Origin: Antitrichia curtipendula
Taxonomy: Eukaryota; Streptophyta; Bryopsida; Hypnales; Leucodontaceae
Direction: 5' to 3'
Length of the DNA: 64,000 bases
NCBI GenBank assembly: GCA_951230915.1
Contig: OX579635.1
Span: 45,942,001-46,006,000, forward strand
Of the stretch, positions 46,801-59,102 are shown piece after piece; positions within the stretch are counted from its first letter, which is position 1, and every line of letters begins with the position of its first letter. Both the position numbers and the translations under genes were made by a program. The notes under the pieces were generated by a model. The model was not told where the DNA came from, made no database searches, and worked only from the letters and a program-made list of their open reading frames with translations.

Positions 46801-49800
46801 TTAGGCCCGCGCACATGAGGCGCAGCAACTCCGTGCAACGTCGCAGGTGAGGGCGCCAAAACGCGGGTTAGCCTTCCCCCTCCCCTCACCTGCAGAGTTA
46901 ACAAAAGGCCTGCGCACATGCAGGGGGTTCAAACACACAATTCGTAATTTTTGCACTTGGCCATATAAAATTGCACTCATTGACTGTTTGAACAAAATTC
47001 ACCTCATTACCAATAAGGGGGGTCATTTGTCCATTTTTTTTAGTTGATAGAATATTGTACAATGAGACATCAATTCTACATTGTTCAAAGGTAGCATTTG
47101 TGCATTTTTTTTTTGGATTCGTGGTGCAAAATACAAAGCATTCATTTCAAATTCACAACTTTACAATTGGGGTAACGCATTTCAATACAAAATGCAACAT
47201 TATAGACCAATTTTCAAATTTCTATTCACAAGTATAAATTATTCTTAAGTTTCATATATTCTACTAGGTAAAGCTAAAGTCAACTACTACAATGGTTTTG
47301 TATGAAATATACCATCCTTAAATTTGAGTCCCAATGATGTAAAACTCTAATTCAATATGCATCTATATCTCTCCTCAATCATTCATTGTCTAATTCCTAT
47401 AAGAATCGACTTTTTGTTCTTGTTGGTATGTCTTCCCATGAGAATGTAGATGCTGCTTTCTTTACCCATTCGCACCTCCCACTGGATGGTTCCCACAATG
47501 CTTCCATGTTATTTGTGTGTTGTTCTCTGCTAGAGCTTTCTCCTCTTTGAAATGTTGCCCTCATAATTGACAAGTACTATATAATTTTCATCTTTGATGA
47601 CCACTTTTGTTGACCAAACTCCAAGACCTTAGTTTTTCTTTCAATCTTGTATCTACTTCTACTTAAAAAAAAATTTAAAGAACAAAAATTATATATTTGT
47701 TTTTGCACTTTTTTTTCCTAGACTTTCAATTAAAATCATTGACACAATTTTTTTTAAATTCAAAATCTGTGGTTTAGAAAATTCATGTTCGAATAATTTA
47801 ATAACAAAATGTTCCCCCAAAACTATTTTTTTGACTTCAAACGCAAATATCTTGCAATTGATGTAGTGAAAGTTTCTTAAACTTCTTTTATACATTCTTA
47901 TACTAGGCTTTTGTAAGATCCTACAGTTGAATATGCAAAAAAATAAAATTGTAAAGTTTTATGTTCTTTGGAAATTTTGAATGGTTTCTAATGGAAAGAA
48001 GACTTTGGGATTTTAGAGGTGCAAAGAGTTTTTAAATGATTATTTTCTAATTTTATATTTTGACTAAGGTTTAGGGTTTAAAAAAATTTATACTACAAAA
48101 AATAGCACAAAATACTTCATATTTGCTTATTATTAGAAAATGCTATTGGGATAATATATTGGTGTTTCTATATATTAACCTTCTGAATTGCTTTATAATT
48201 ATCAGTATAGCTCAAATTTAGTCAATATTATATTTTTAATTCTTAAAAATGTTAAATGTATTTTTGAAAAATTTCCAAAGGAAATGCTTCAAAAATTGAT
48301 TTAAATTATAGCTATCGATATTTTGCAATTTTAACCATATAGATAATTTCTAATCTTGATGATTTAGTAAATTATTATTTAGATACAAACATAAAATATT
48401 GTTGAAGAGGGCTTATTTTATCTATATCCTAAATTAAATTGTTTGTTTTACTTTGTTTTATTTGACACGTTGAAATCTTAGGAATCGTGCATTTCTTTGC
48501 CGAATTCTTAATATAGTTGGAAAACTTTGCATAAAGAGAGGTGCATGGGCTCTGTTTGTGGAGTTTACTTGTTTAGACCTACAGTGTGAAAGTTATGGAA
48601 TTTCAAATTTTTAAGAATTCAAAGCTGAATTAAATAATCTTTTATTTTGAAAAAATCATAACTTTCACATAGCATGTCCAAATGCCACAAATCAAAGCCT
48701 TTGCACTTCTTCATGCGTAAAGCTTTCTATTTGTACAAAAACGCAACTTTTCACATTGCATTAAAACTCTTGAACTTCTTTATGCATAAAATAAATTGAA
48801 TTTCAAAGTTTTTAAAAATTAAAAAATTATTTTTACTTTCATTTCGGTTGTGGCAATGATATAGGGATTCTAATATACTAATATATATTGAAGGCTTGTC
48901 TACAACCTTAGGCATTTAAGGGGTGTTCGTAAATCTTCTTGAAGCCTAAAATGGTCTAGTTGTATTTTAGGACTAGTGCCTTTTGATTTTAAATTTATTT
49001 TTTGATGTTCGTATAATAGCTCTTTATTTCCATATTCTTTATGGCCAAGTTTTTTTTCTATGATTGCAAAAGTTACAAGGTTTTGTTTAGGAAATAAAAG
49101 AGAAGGATTATTAAATTTTGAACTAGTTATTAATGAACATTTACAGAAATGAGAAATAAAAAATATTGGATTCCATTGTTGCTAATTTTTTTTTATCAAA
49201 TATGAAATTTCCACCTTTTAAAGACTTAAATGAAAAAGTCAGTCAAAAGTGATGTCACTCCATCAGCAGTCTGATCTTCAGACACAGCAATAGTACTGCC
49301 CAGTGCCAACTGTCACAGAAGTTGAGCAACATGCCATCCACAAGGGTGGAGAATGAAACTACCCTCATGGCAGCTGCATTGTTAAGAAAAATCATGGAAA
49401 TCTTGCCACTACTGTACAGTATTGCACTTACTCACCCCTAAAACAAAAACAAACTGTATTCTCCTTGTCAGAAAGGCTGAGTACCACTGTTTGGCCTCTG
49501 AACTTCACCTTTCTTTTCTCCCCACACACAGCCAGACACTCTAGGACAAATCAGCAGGAAACCTCAGTGAGCTCATCCTTGACTCTGGAGCTGATGCGCC
49601 TGCACAATGCACAGCAACAAGGGATTCATGGTTGCTGGAAGCCAAGATCACACAAAGGTGGCATTGGTTTGGAGGTTGGAAGTCAGAAGTATAAGAGGAA
49701 AGAGTGTCCAAGTCAAAGGTCATAAGCCCAAAATTGAGGTTCAATTTGTTCTCAAAGAAAGACAAACCTGAAGTTTCCTTTGACGTGCAACTACCTCACA

Positions 49801-49838
49801 AGCGCTCAAGCGTACATCCCTTCAGGTCATGGCGTGGG
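46801..49838. other. Spacer, mostly AT-rich, no gene recognised
   Basis: The first 120 bp are GC-rich and contain a short direct repeat (GCCCGCGCACATG near 46805 and GCCTGCGCACATG near 46909) and inverted CGCAGGTGAGGG/CCCCTCACCTGCAG. The remainder is AT-rich. About 49260-49760 has more even composition but no domain was recognised. Confidence 0.5.
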
Positions 49839-50775
49839 TCATTCTCGCATAATATCTGAGACGAAAGAGTGCAAAGCCGGTATGTTCATTGCGAACTTCA
49901 GTGCAATTGCCGCACGACTCTGCCGAAGTTCATCCTCAGGAAGGAAACCAGTTAATTCCTCCAGCCGTTCCAGCTCAGGAGTCAAAAATTTATGCAACCC
50001 TTGAAAGTTTCTTTTGACCCCTCTTGAACTCGACTCCCCTGGTCTCCTCAATGCAGAAGTATCATGACTGTCGTCCTCCAGTTCAATGTCACCTTTCAAA
50101 AACGCGTCCAGAAACCCTACAGCCTCACTCCTAGAGGGAATCGATGACGGTGAACAATAGAGTCCTTAATCCAAAAAATCTTCCACATATCAACCAAATC
50201 ACTCAACATAGCAACCGGTCTCAAGTGACGGCAAATAGTGTTAGCTAGCAAAACAGAGACGATCGTCTGATACTCTGCTCTCTTATCAATCTTGCCAACT
50301 TTCTTCAGTTCGAAAATGATCTTCAACCCAGTTTCTGGAAAATCTTCGGCAGCCTTTTCAACGACAGCCACATCAGTGGTGCCTTTGAATACCGGCCCTT
50401 CTCCATTTTCCCCGAGATTGCCGTCCAAGAGTTCTGGATGGTGGTTTCCGTTAATCACCGACCAATTCTGGTTTGATTGCACCAAGTACTGCTCTATATA
50501 TTTCACACAGTCGGCAGCTTGTGCACTCTCCACGCTATCACCCCACTTAAAATCAGGTACATCACGCGCTTTGTGGTTTGTAGCGTCGAATAGAACTCCA
50601 ACATTACATATACCACCTACTGAACTCAGAATTTCTTTCATGACAGTCGAATTGGCTTCAGAAATTCGATATGACTTCTTTCGTGCCACCACTTCAAAGC
50701 TTTCTGTCAACCTCTTTACAAATCCTTCCAGCAACTTCTGAACACGGTCATCTTGCTCCGGAGTAGCCTGCCCTG
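49839..50775 (-). pseudogene. PD-(D/E)XK nuclease-like gene remnant, frameshifted
   Basis: The upstream frame (from about 50775, after a TTGCAG acceptor, to a stop at 50117) encodes about 220 aa. A helical N part (EGFVKRLTESFEVVARKKSYRISEANSTVMKEIL) is followed by TTDVAVVE, then LKIIFELKKV and a helix with a Gln (AEYQTIVSVLLANTI). The Asp / Glu-x-Lys / Gln order is that of PD-(D/E)XK nuclease domains such as those in eukaryotic CRN-type effector-like proteins. The match rests on motif order only. A second frame (50099-49839) continues with SRSEAVGFLDAFLKGD read one base out of phase near 50140-50170, so a frameshift is likely. The acceptor at the 5' side implies upstream exons, not identified with confidence. 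A small intron instead of a frameshift is the alternative. Confidence 0.5.
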
Positions 50776-50785
50776 CTGCAAGCAC

Positions 50786-52467
50786 GTATAAAATTAATAG
50801 GAGCTAGGAGTCTTCTGAGCTTGGAAAACTTGGAAACTCTAAAGTAGGCCCATAATTACAGCCCCGAAGATGAGCATCATCACAGTAACAACTCCAGCCT
50901 GATCCTACCCCTCCCCTCTGGTTGTCGTCAACTACAAGTGACTTCAATCTCTGCGTCCAGTCCATACTTTATGATCGAATTACGCAAAAACAACGATTAA
51001 GCAAAACCCTAAACAGCAAGTATCACTATATCACTATCACTTAATATCTGTAAACACCAGGGTGATCTATCTCAATTCTAACGATTGGGGCGTTTTGGGG
51101 TACCCAAATCACGCACAAACATTGACTCGTGCCATTGATCCTAAACCCTAAGTCGTTCATTGCAAGAACAGAGAACCCGAGAGCTTCAAGGCTAACAGCT
51201 ACTGTCAGGTCGCAAAAAAAAATTATACCGCATGATACCCTACTTCTTGACTAGTTTTAGAAGTGAAAATTCTAGCAAAAGGACGAGATAGACAAATACA
51301 GCCACAGTGAAAGCCGGTTCTGCAGACAAGGCGGTCTAGGTTAACTCACATAAATTTCCAACAACAAGACGTGTGGGCCCTAGAGAATCTCCTAAAATAT
51401 CTATATTAAATATACTAAGTCTTAAAGAAAAATTCACATTTTAAATTAATTAAAAAATTTGTATGGTAGATTTTGAGAAGCCGTAAATTGATTGTGGTTA
51501 TACATGTCATATCCTCTAATGTCCTCTGACTTCAATCTTAGGTTTGGTATGTATAAAGAAGAGTCATACACTTCATTTTACTTTCACAATTTCATCACTC
51601 TCATGATCAAACATTATAATTTTTCAATCTATAAGTAATATTGTTGTGCTTTTTTCATGTGTGATCCGTAATACGTCTAGTTTGAATTTGTACAATCACA
51701 ATTCAAATTTTTTTGATGAAACACATCAAAATGTTGTCTTTTGGGATGATATAGACATAGAAGTTTCTTTATACTAGAATATTGTGTACTTCTATTATAA
51801 TATTTTCAGATATTTTAAGTATGCTCTTGTACTTGATATGAATTTCATTTACTTTTTCCTTCAAAAATCTTTGGTATTTTAAAATCTTTACAAGAAAATC
51901 CAAAAATTTCATTACAAAAGGTGACCATCCTGTGCATGATTATAGTTGCAACAAAATTATGCAATAAATATCACAACTTGTATGACCCTTCCTCATGTAT
52001 TGTATGATCAATTGAACGTAATTTAGATCAACGTGATTAGGACAAGTATTTTAGAACCTTGCCACCAGTGAACCATCTCCATTAAAACGTATGCAACTTT
52101 GGATCCCAATCCCCTGTAGCAGAAGAAGCTCGAGCTCAGAAGCTTTAAGCTGCACAGAGTCTCGGCTTTGGGTTTATTATCTCGAAATATCTGCAAGAAC
52201 CCTCAAGTTATTCGTGTCTGATTCTAGGTAACCCAATGATCTCAATCCACCCTAAATTTCAACTTGTTATAGGCACATTTAATCAACACTCAGAACTTAT
52301 ATTTGAAAAAAACTCCACGGCCAAGCATTCCTCTCAACTTAAGCAAAACTGGAACCCTGATTTTACTCAATGGCTATGTCTGGATATATAACTACAAATC
52401 TAAAAAACAAGCTGTCTAACGACAAACGTTTTCTACTTCATGAAAACCAAAGGCAACAGAAACTTAC
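50786..52467. other. Spacer or long intron, no feature recognised
   Basis: AT-rich to mixed DNA with no coding frame. If the candidate exon at 52559-52468 belongs to the nuclease-like gene this stretch would be an intron, but the reading phases do not join directly. Confidence 0.4.
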
Positions 52468-52559
52468 TTGCAACTATTTGCAAACTCAGAGAGAACTCCT
52501 GCACCACTTGGATGCACAAGTTGCAAGGGACGACCATCCTCTGTCACTATTGCGAGGAT
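52468..52559 (-). other. Candidate 92-bp coding exon
   Basis: Bounded by a TTACAG acceptor and a CAA/GTAAGTT donor on the minus strand, it reads ILAIVTEDGRPLQLVHPSGA and continues GVLSEFANSC without a stop. Composition is coding-like and better than its flanks. No family is recognised. It starts in phase 0 and ends with two extra bases, so it does not join directly to the exon at 50775. Confidence 0.4.
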
Positions 52560-52770
52560 CTGTAACAACACCAGTAATCTCGCACTTCACAAACAATGTC
52601 AAATTTCATTCATTGAATTGATGAAATTCGTATGTTTACAGTGTTGCAGTCTTTTGAGCTTTAGACTAACTGCAGATCAACAAATTTACATTATTGTTTG
52701 CTTAATGTTCGTGCTTAATGTTTAGGGTAGCGTACTTGAAAAGTAATTCTTTTTCCGTTGTGCATGACAG

Positions 52771-52945
52771 GTGATGATTACTGGCGATCAGGCGTTAGCA
52801 GCTTGCCATGTGGCAGCTGAAGTTCATATTGTGACTAGGCCTGTGTTGATTTTGACACAACGATCTGGTGATTTAGCTGGGCAGTTCGACTAGCTTTCAC
52901 CTGATGAAAAACTCAAATTACCGTACAAGTACATTCGGTTGCATT
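52771..52945 (+). pseudogene. Fragment of a P5A-type P-type ATPase gene
   Basis: Right after a GACAG acceptor-like sequence the plus strand reads VMITGDQALAACHVAAEVHI and continues VTRPVLIL. This is the MITGDQ hinge segment and following helix, characteristic of P5A ATPases such as Arabidopsis PDR2/MIA, an endoplasmic-reticulum transporter. A TAG interrupts the frame just before LSPDEK, where functional members continue. No other part of the ATPase was found in the window. It is a single captured or left-over exon. Confidence 0.75.
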
Positions 52946-54113
52946 TTCGTCCTCTCATTTGGTTGAGCTTATTGCAAGCTGGAAATCTATGTGGACATCT
53001 GCCTGTTGTGTAATCTGTAATGAGGGTGGGTGTGCTTTTTTTGCCAAAACACGGTTACTTTCCTCGGTGTTCTCAAAGGCGTGTGCTCGTTTAACCCTTT
53101 AAGTCCGTGGTCGATTGGGGGGGGGAGCACGACGTTTTCAGTTCGAAAGTGTAGAATCGAAATAACTGAGAGGTGTGGTCGCTTTTCTGAAATCTGACCA
53201 AACATATGCGATCTTCCTTCTTTCCTTGTGCTGATGCAGTGAATTTCTCGGTGAAATATGCGGAGCAGAGGAATTTAAGAGGCATCTCAGTGCCCGTATG
53301 TGTTGACAATGCAAGTGTACACATTATCTACGTTCTGCTGCTGTATTTCTTTACAAATAATTCTTTCTCACTCTTACAGGTCCACGTCCCTCATCCTTCA
53401 CTATGATGAAGGCGACATGTGGATCACTCGAGAAGGGGAACGCCACCTTGCAGTTCCCCAAGAAGACTCAGAATCACCGTTTAGCTAGTAAGGATTTTCA
53501 GCTGAACCACAGCAGTTTGGGGTGGTTCGGCACACAGATATGAAACTAACCGTACGAAATGAGCCTGGAGACTGACAACAAACTCGAAATGTGCTGTAGC
53601 AAATGAGCCTGGAGATTGGCAATTCAAACTCGAACAGGTGAGTCCTCATTTCAAGGATTACAAGCCACGGCAAAGTCTAAACTGCGGCCTCACATGAAAA
53701 AATTCATTCACCACTCCCTGAAGCTCAGGCCGTCACTACAGTTCCTGATTACAAAGCGTGGCGATTGTTCTCAAACACCAACCTCAAATAACCTCCCTAA
53801 TCACGCTACTTCCCATAAATGAAAATCAAATCACAACCGCTATGTCCACGCCAAATCGAGACTCTCAAATGGAAGGTAATATGCGTCTACAACAAAGCCG
53901 TGACAAACAGCACAAACACAAAGTGGTCATAGACTCTTCCTCTCAAATCGAAAGTCATGCAAGATCTTACAGAAAACCAGGCATTATGCAACAGCTTCAA
54001 GTCACAAGCTGCATAAGACAACCAAAGACACAACGGTGAGGAAGCATGGAAGACAGCATTGATAAGGAAAGCGGAAATTGCATCCGCATAAGTTCCAGTA
54101 ACTTTCTGCGCCA
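52946..54113. other. Region with short open frames, no gene called
   Basis: A run of eight G residues lies at 53117-53124. Short exon-like frames exist on the plus strand (53220-53290 and 53380-53485), but I recognise nothing and splice support is weak. On the minus strand an ATG at 54114 follows a promoter-like module and opens MAQKVTGTYADAISAFLINA with a hydrophobic continuation to about 53887. It could be a first exon. Confidence 0.35.
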
Positions 54114-54155
54114 TTGTCCTTCGGTCGTCCCCCGTTCCCGCCGAAGTTCCCCGCC

Positions 54156-54202
54156 GAGGTTCCCCTCATTGGGAGCGTAAGCGTGTTTAGAAGGGGCCCA
54201 TA
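54156..54202 (-). promoter_or_regulatory. Duplicated promoter-like module, copy 1
   Basis: On the minus strand it reads TATGGGCCCCTTCTAAACAC followed by GCT(T/C)ACGCTCCC, and lies 40-90 bp before an ATG at 54114. The TGGGCC core is the plant site II promoter element known from housekeeping and cell-cycle genes. A near-identical 47-bp copy is at 58229-58274. Confidence 0.55.
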
Positions 54203-54215
54203 GGAAAATCTAGAA

Positions 54216-55876
54216 TTTTCTTTCAACTTCCAACAAAAATTAGGCAGTTTGATAAGTTTAATAAGAACAATGCTCAATTGTTTATTTGGACATAATTGGA
54301 TGCAACAACCTTACTGATAAAAAGTTGATCTCAATAAATTTGCCACTAGTCTCCAAAGATCTCTATGTCATACTTTTCAATTGTCAGGAGGGGGACAATC
54401 ATTGGTTAAAGCGAAAAGTGGAAAGTAACTATAGCTAATTTAGACCCCTTTCAAAACCTGATAACTTGTTTACATGCAAGGCTGATCTCAATTTATAGTA
54501 CTCCGTATGAGACTGACCATTGTAGAACCACTTTCTGGCAATTTGGGGGACCTAGTGACGCTAATGGATCTCAGTTAGGGCAAATCACTTCAAAAAATCT
54601 TAACTAATTGATACTGTCTTTAAAATATACCCGTAATCCACTTCCTATTTCTTCCTCTGCCATTTCTCCTCATGTGAAACAAAACAATTGATACTTCCTT
54701 AACCCTCCAATGGTCAGATCAGAAATTTTGGCCACAAGAGGGTGGCGTACTTAAGTTGCTTTACAACAGTTTAACTGTGTTGAAAGTGCCAGTGTATCAG
54801 TACAAGGTCACATGCAGGAAACCATACAACTCACCAGTTCCATAGCCAAGGAAAGAAAAAAACAAGGACTCATAAGAGCAGATCTATACTAAGAACAAGA
54901 ACAAGCAGCTAACGTTAACATCAAATCAAACACACTAAGCTTATCTGAAAAGGGTGTTGTTTCACTCAGTCACTACCGAACCGGTACTTTGGGAGCACAT
55001 TTCAGTTTCGAAAAGAAAAGTGGCAAAAGAGTCTCAGCACTCAGCAACAACCCTTTTTCGGTTTAGGTATCTTACCAATCTTCAAGTGAACTAGTGCTGA
55101 TGCTTCTCAGCCATGTGATTCAGATGAAACATTAAACTCTACGTCAAAGACATACACAGGACTTGACACCGACAAAATATCACAGGAACGGAAGCCAATT
55201 CTACAAATAATTTAAAATATTTCCATTGATGTGATGATAGTTTTCAGATGCGGAGCTCCGCTACAAACATCATGTCAGCAAGTAATGCCACATGAACAAC
55301 GCTGGGCTGCGGTATCTGCCAAGACACCTTGTTGAGCAATTCTAAGAAATGGAAAGCAAGCCAGAACTTTCTTCTGCAGTACGAGAACATTGAAAAACAA
55401 GTCCCATACTAAACTAATTGGGATCCCTGATAAGAGTAAAATATACTGGTGTAGTCCATGGAACTATTTAATGCTCCATTCATTGGGAACATCCACATGA
55501 GTGGTTGAAACCTTTGTGATTGCTGCAACCGATACATAATTATTTACATCAGAATCTGATAGATAAAACAGAACCCACCTGTGATCCTTCAATGCAAATT
55601 ACATAATCCATCTCTAGACAGAATCAGATGAACAGTACACATAGCAAATACTGGTGGTCATCTAAAAATGCAGATCTACAGAGCGAGGTCACAGATGTAT
55701 TAATAAGTACCATGATTCAGAATTCCTGAGATTATACAACATACGAGATTCATAGGATGGAAGACGGCATTCTTGGTATTCATGCTTTAAAAAATGACAA
55801 ATGCCACATCATCCAAGTGTAACCTTGATCAGGGCTTTGGCGAGAAACAATCAAAGACTAGGGCTCAGATGCATAC
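54216..55876. other. Spacer of mixed composition, no gene recognised
   Basis: No domain or clear exon was found on either strand. It may be intron or intergenic DNA of the weakly defined minus-strand genes around it. Confidence 0.4.
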
Positions 55877-55972
55877 CTCTTAAAATACTTGGGGTCAAAT
55901 GAGCCATACACGATGTCCGAATGCCCATCAACTTGCTCAACGAGCTCCATATTCCCGGTCAGTGTATCCCAT
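55877..55972 (-). other. Candidate 96-bp coding exon
   Basis: Flanked by a TTCTACAG acceptor and an AGAG/GTATGC donor, it reads WDTLTGNMELVEQVDGHSDI and continues VYGSFDPKYFK in the frame one base after the acceptor. Family unknown. A TATGGGCCCCTTC 13-mer identical to the core of the promoter-like module lies about 20 bp upstream (55991-56003). Confidence 0.35.
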
Positions 55973-56299
55973 CTGTAGAACATAAGCAACGAAGGGGCCC
56001 ATAACAAGAGCCGAAGCAGAGTGGAATGAAGTAGACAAAGCAGTCGCCCAGGCTGCGCGCTTTGTGGGCATTGCAGCCCACGAATTGCGCACATGCCTCT
56101 GCGCCGCTGGTCGCCATAGTCTGGCAGCTTCTCCTCCTCCTGCGCTACCAGGGCTCTGCATGTCGTTCTCCGAAACCTTAAACCCTAAATCGCTTGCAAA
56201 CTCTGCATTGCACAATCAATGGGGGAAGGTTTGTATCCATAGCCGAACACAAAAAAATTCATCCAGATTAACCATGGGTAGGCACTTCAGTGATTCAAA

Positions 56300-56910
56300 T
56301 CTCTTATACTTCGTTTGAAATTTGCGTTTGTGCCGAACGCGCACTGCTAAAGGGAGGACAGCAGGATGAACACGAGAGTGTCTCTTGCATAATAATCGCA
56401 TACAAAAGTAGTTTGACCCTAAATCCAAAACCAATGCAATGCAATAGCTTCCAAATCTTTCTCTAGTCATTGCACGAATGGTGCAGTCATTAAAAACTCC
56501 AATACTTCGTATGAGATCTGCATTTATGCCGAACACGAGCATCGCACTATCACTTTAAGGGAGGACAGCAAAGAATGCCGCTCGCATAATAATCCCAACG
56601 AAGTCGCAAACCACATCGTTTAAGCGAACAATCATTCGAATTCCAATACTTCATTACAGATCAGCATTAGTGCCAAACACGACCATGTCACTATCATCTT
56701 AAGGGAGGACGGCAAGTGAATGCCGCTCGCATAATAATCCCAATAAAGTTGCAAATCACACCGCCTAAACCTTAAACAAATATGACGCAAACTCGTTCGA
56801 AAATGGGAGACCCCGAGTAGTCATTCAAAATTCCAATGTACATCATTTGAAATCAACAGAAGTGACGAACACGACCGTTTCACTATCTGCGTAAGGAAGG
56901 ACAGCAAGAA
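56300..56910. repeat. Four diverged tandem units (~145-210 bp)
   Basis: Each unit has CCAATACTTC(G/A)T..GAT(C/T)..GCATT..TGCC(G/A)AACACGA, then GGGAGGACAGCA and GCTCGCATAATAATC. The GGAGGACAGC anchors are near 56354, 56561, 56704 and (as GGAAGGACAGC) 56895. Units two and three are the most alike. Confidence 0.8.
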
Positions 56911-57737
56911 AGTGTAGAACAGAACAGCAAAATTTGTGCACTAGCATTACAGATTTACAGAGAGCTCATACCCTAAAATATTCCGACTGCAATCGAACAT
57001 GTGTCTCGACTCCAATTGCGGTCTCCCGCCCAGCAATCTTCCGCTCGTGTCTGTCTTGCTACGCGCCTCTAGAATATCAGACATTCGCACTGACTTGCGC
57101 ATTTCCAAATGTAACCGAAGTTCAACTCCTTGACAAAAGTGTGAATCCCTAAAACCCAAAAGGATTCTTCCTCCAGGTCCGCTCTTGACTTCAGGGTGCT
57201 AGTTTCAAAGAGCTTCATACATCACAAAACCTAGTGAATGGAGTCAATAGGGTTAATAATATGGTTCTGGCCATATGCAGTCCATCCCGTTTAGGGTTTC
57301 ACCTAAATCTCCAACAAAGGGCTCCCCCCAAAGGTTCATCTAGTTGACGCTTGGCTTTCTTAAATCTACACTTCGAATAGGATATTTTTGCCTTCCCTAC
57401 CTTATAAAACGCCAGGTCTGCATAGCAAGTCCTCTACATTACTTATGAAAAATATTGATTAGGCATTTTAACCGTAAAGCTTCTGATTGGCGTTCTAACT
57501 CTCGATTCACTCTAAGTCCCCTATCATAATAATCGCCACATGCCCTAACCCTGACAAATGAGAACTACGTTCACATTCCCAAATTTGAGCAACGAAACCT
57601 CCGCAAAAGCAACATTTCACAACAGCACCACCCTAAACCCTGAAAAGAAAAAACACTACCAGAAGTGCTCTCAATTGAGACGCATAGAGAGACAATAATG
57701 TGCTGATTAAATCTGTGAGATGAATATCCTTCACAAC

Positions 57738-57919
57738 TAATTCTGCCCCAAAAGATTTTAAATCTTATAGCTAGTGCGCTTGTTTGAAGTACGCACTCTA
57801 ATTCTGCCCCAAAAGATTTTAAATCTTATAGCTAGTGCGCTTGTTTGAAGTACGCACTCTAATTCTGCCCAAAAGATTTTAAATCTTATAGCTAATGTGC
57901 TTGTTTGAAGTACGCACTC
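57738..57919. repeat. 61-bp direct tandem repeat, three copies
   Basis: The units start at 57738, 57799 and 57860 with TAATTCTGCCCCAAAAGATT and end GTACGCACTC. The first two are identical. The third lacks one C and has two substitutions, so the array is young. Confidence 0.95.
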
Positions 57920-57989
57920 CTCCAGGGAGAAAAATCATCTAAAACAACACAGCTTCAGAAATTTCTGGGTGAGAAGTTTGATGCCATAC

Positions 57990-58196
57990 CTCCACTACTA
58001 TAGTACTGCGGCTCAGCGTTTTGATTTGATCGATCTGCAAATCTGCAGAAAGAAACATACAAGGAGAGAATTGTAGAAACTCAGACGCAACCGAGAAATT
58101 GTCGATCTCATTCAAAATTTGGAGTTGTGCTTGTAATTCCTCGTTGATAGCAATCAAGAAATCTGAACAACGCAGCGAAGCAATTCTCCGACTCAT
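57990..58196 (-). CDS. Candidate first two exons of an unidentified gene (partial)
   Basis: An ATG at 58196 opens MSRRIASLRCSDFLIAINEE and continues to a GTATGT donor after 58061 (136 bp). A TTTCTGCAG acceptor then gives exon 2 at 58042-57990, reading YLQIDQIKTLSRSTIVVE to a GTATGG donor. The phase-1 join is consistent, but the intron would be only 18 bp. That is too short for normal plant splicing, so one of the boundaries must be different or the stretch may be read otherwise. The ATG is 33 bp downstream of the promoter-like module at 58229-58274. Later exons were not identified; no family was recognised. Confidence 0.35.
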
Positions 58197-58228
58197 TTGG
58201 TTCCCCGATGTCAACGTTCCCTGGCGCC

Positions 58229-58274
58229 GAAGGTCCCCATCAGGGGAGCGTGAGCGTGTTTAGAAGGGGCCCAT
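58229..58274 (-). promoter_or_regulatory. Duplicated promoter-like module, copy 2
   Basis: Same orientation as the copy at 54156-54202, with about 40 of 47 positions alike by eye. It includes TATGGGCCCCTTCTAAACAC with the TGGGCC site II core. A candidate start codon follows at 58196. Confidence 0.55.
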
Positions 58275-58289
58275 AAAAATTTGAAATTT

Positions 58290-59102
58290 TTTTATTTTTT
58301 TATTATGTTTTTTTCTATGTGAAAAAATTTGATTCATTCTATTTGGATAAATAATGCAAAAGTTATAAAGCTTCTTGTTTTGTGGGCAATTTTAGCAAAT
58401 TCTTGTGAAAATAATATATTGGATCCGTTTATAAATTCAATTTAATAATTTTTCAAAACAAAAGATATTTGACCTTTTTTCCAGAACAATCTCACTGTTG
58501 GAAGCTAGCGTGTTTCAATTCTATCATAAAGCTATAAACAATTTAATTTTTCCTTCTATCTCATGTCTACTTTAACTTAATAACAATTAATGGGTGAAAA
58601 CTATAAGGGGGTTTGATTTTTGATTTTCTTGAATTTTCAATTCAATTCTTCAACATAAAAAGAATTAAATTCACAATTTGTAGGAAAAAAAATTAAATTA
58701 AGAAGACCAATATGGTCAAAGTTTTGAATTTTTTTAGATGTGCTTGTACTATACAAGATCCTACAATTGGATATGTGTTTTAATTTTTTGTTGTTTGCAT
58801 TAAAAATGGCAATTTTGAGTGTTTTTATAGAAAAATGACCTTGGGCTTAGCAGTTTGAATAGACAAATTGAGGCTAGTTTTTCACTTGATTTTCCTATTT
58901 GTTTTTTTAGCACTAGAAATAAAGGGAGAAAAAGTGGATGAAATTATTCAAACCATCTTAAAAAGATGTGTAGTGCATTGCCAAGTTCTAGATGATGTAT
59001 TGTAGTTACAATAATATCTACACTTTAATATTGTTTTTTTTTGTCACACCACCACCTTAGTGACGCTCCTCTTCCGGCTCCACTTCCTCCCTATTTTTTT
59101 TT
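58290..59102. other. AT-rich spacer, no gene recognised
   Basis: Poly-A/T-rich DNA with no coding frame or structured repeat apart from its right end, where the 77-bp tandem array starts. Confidence 0.5.
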
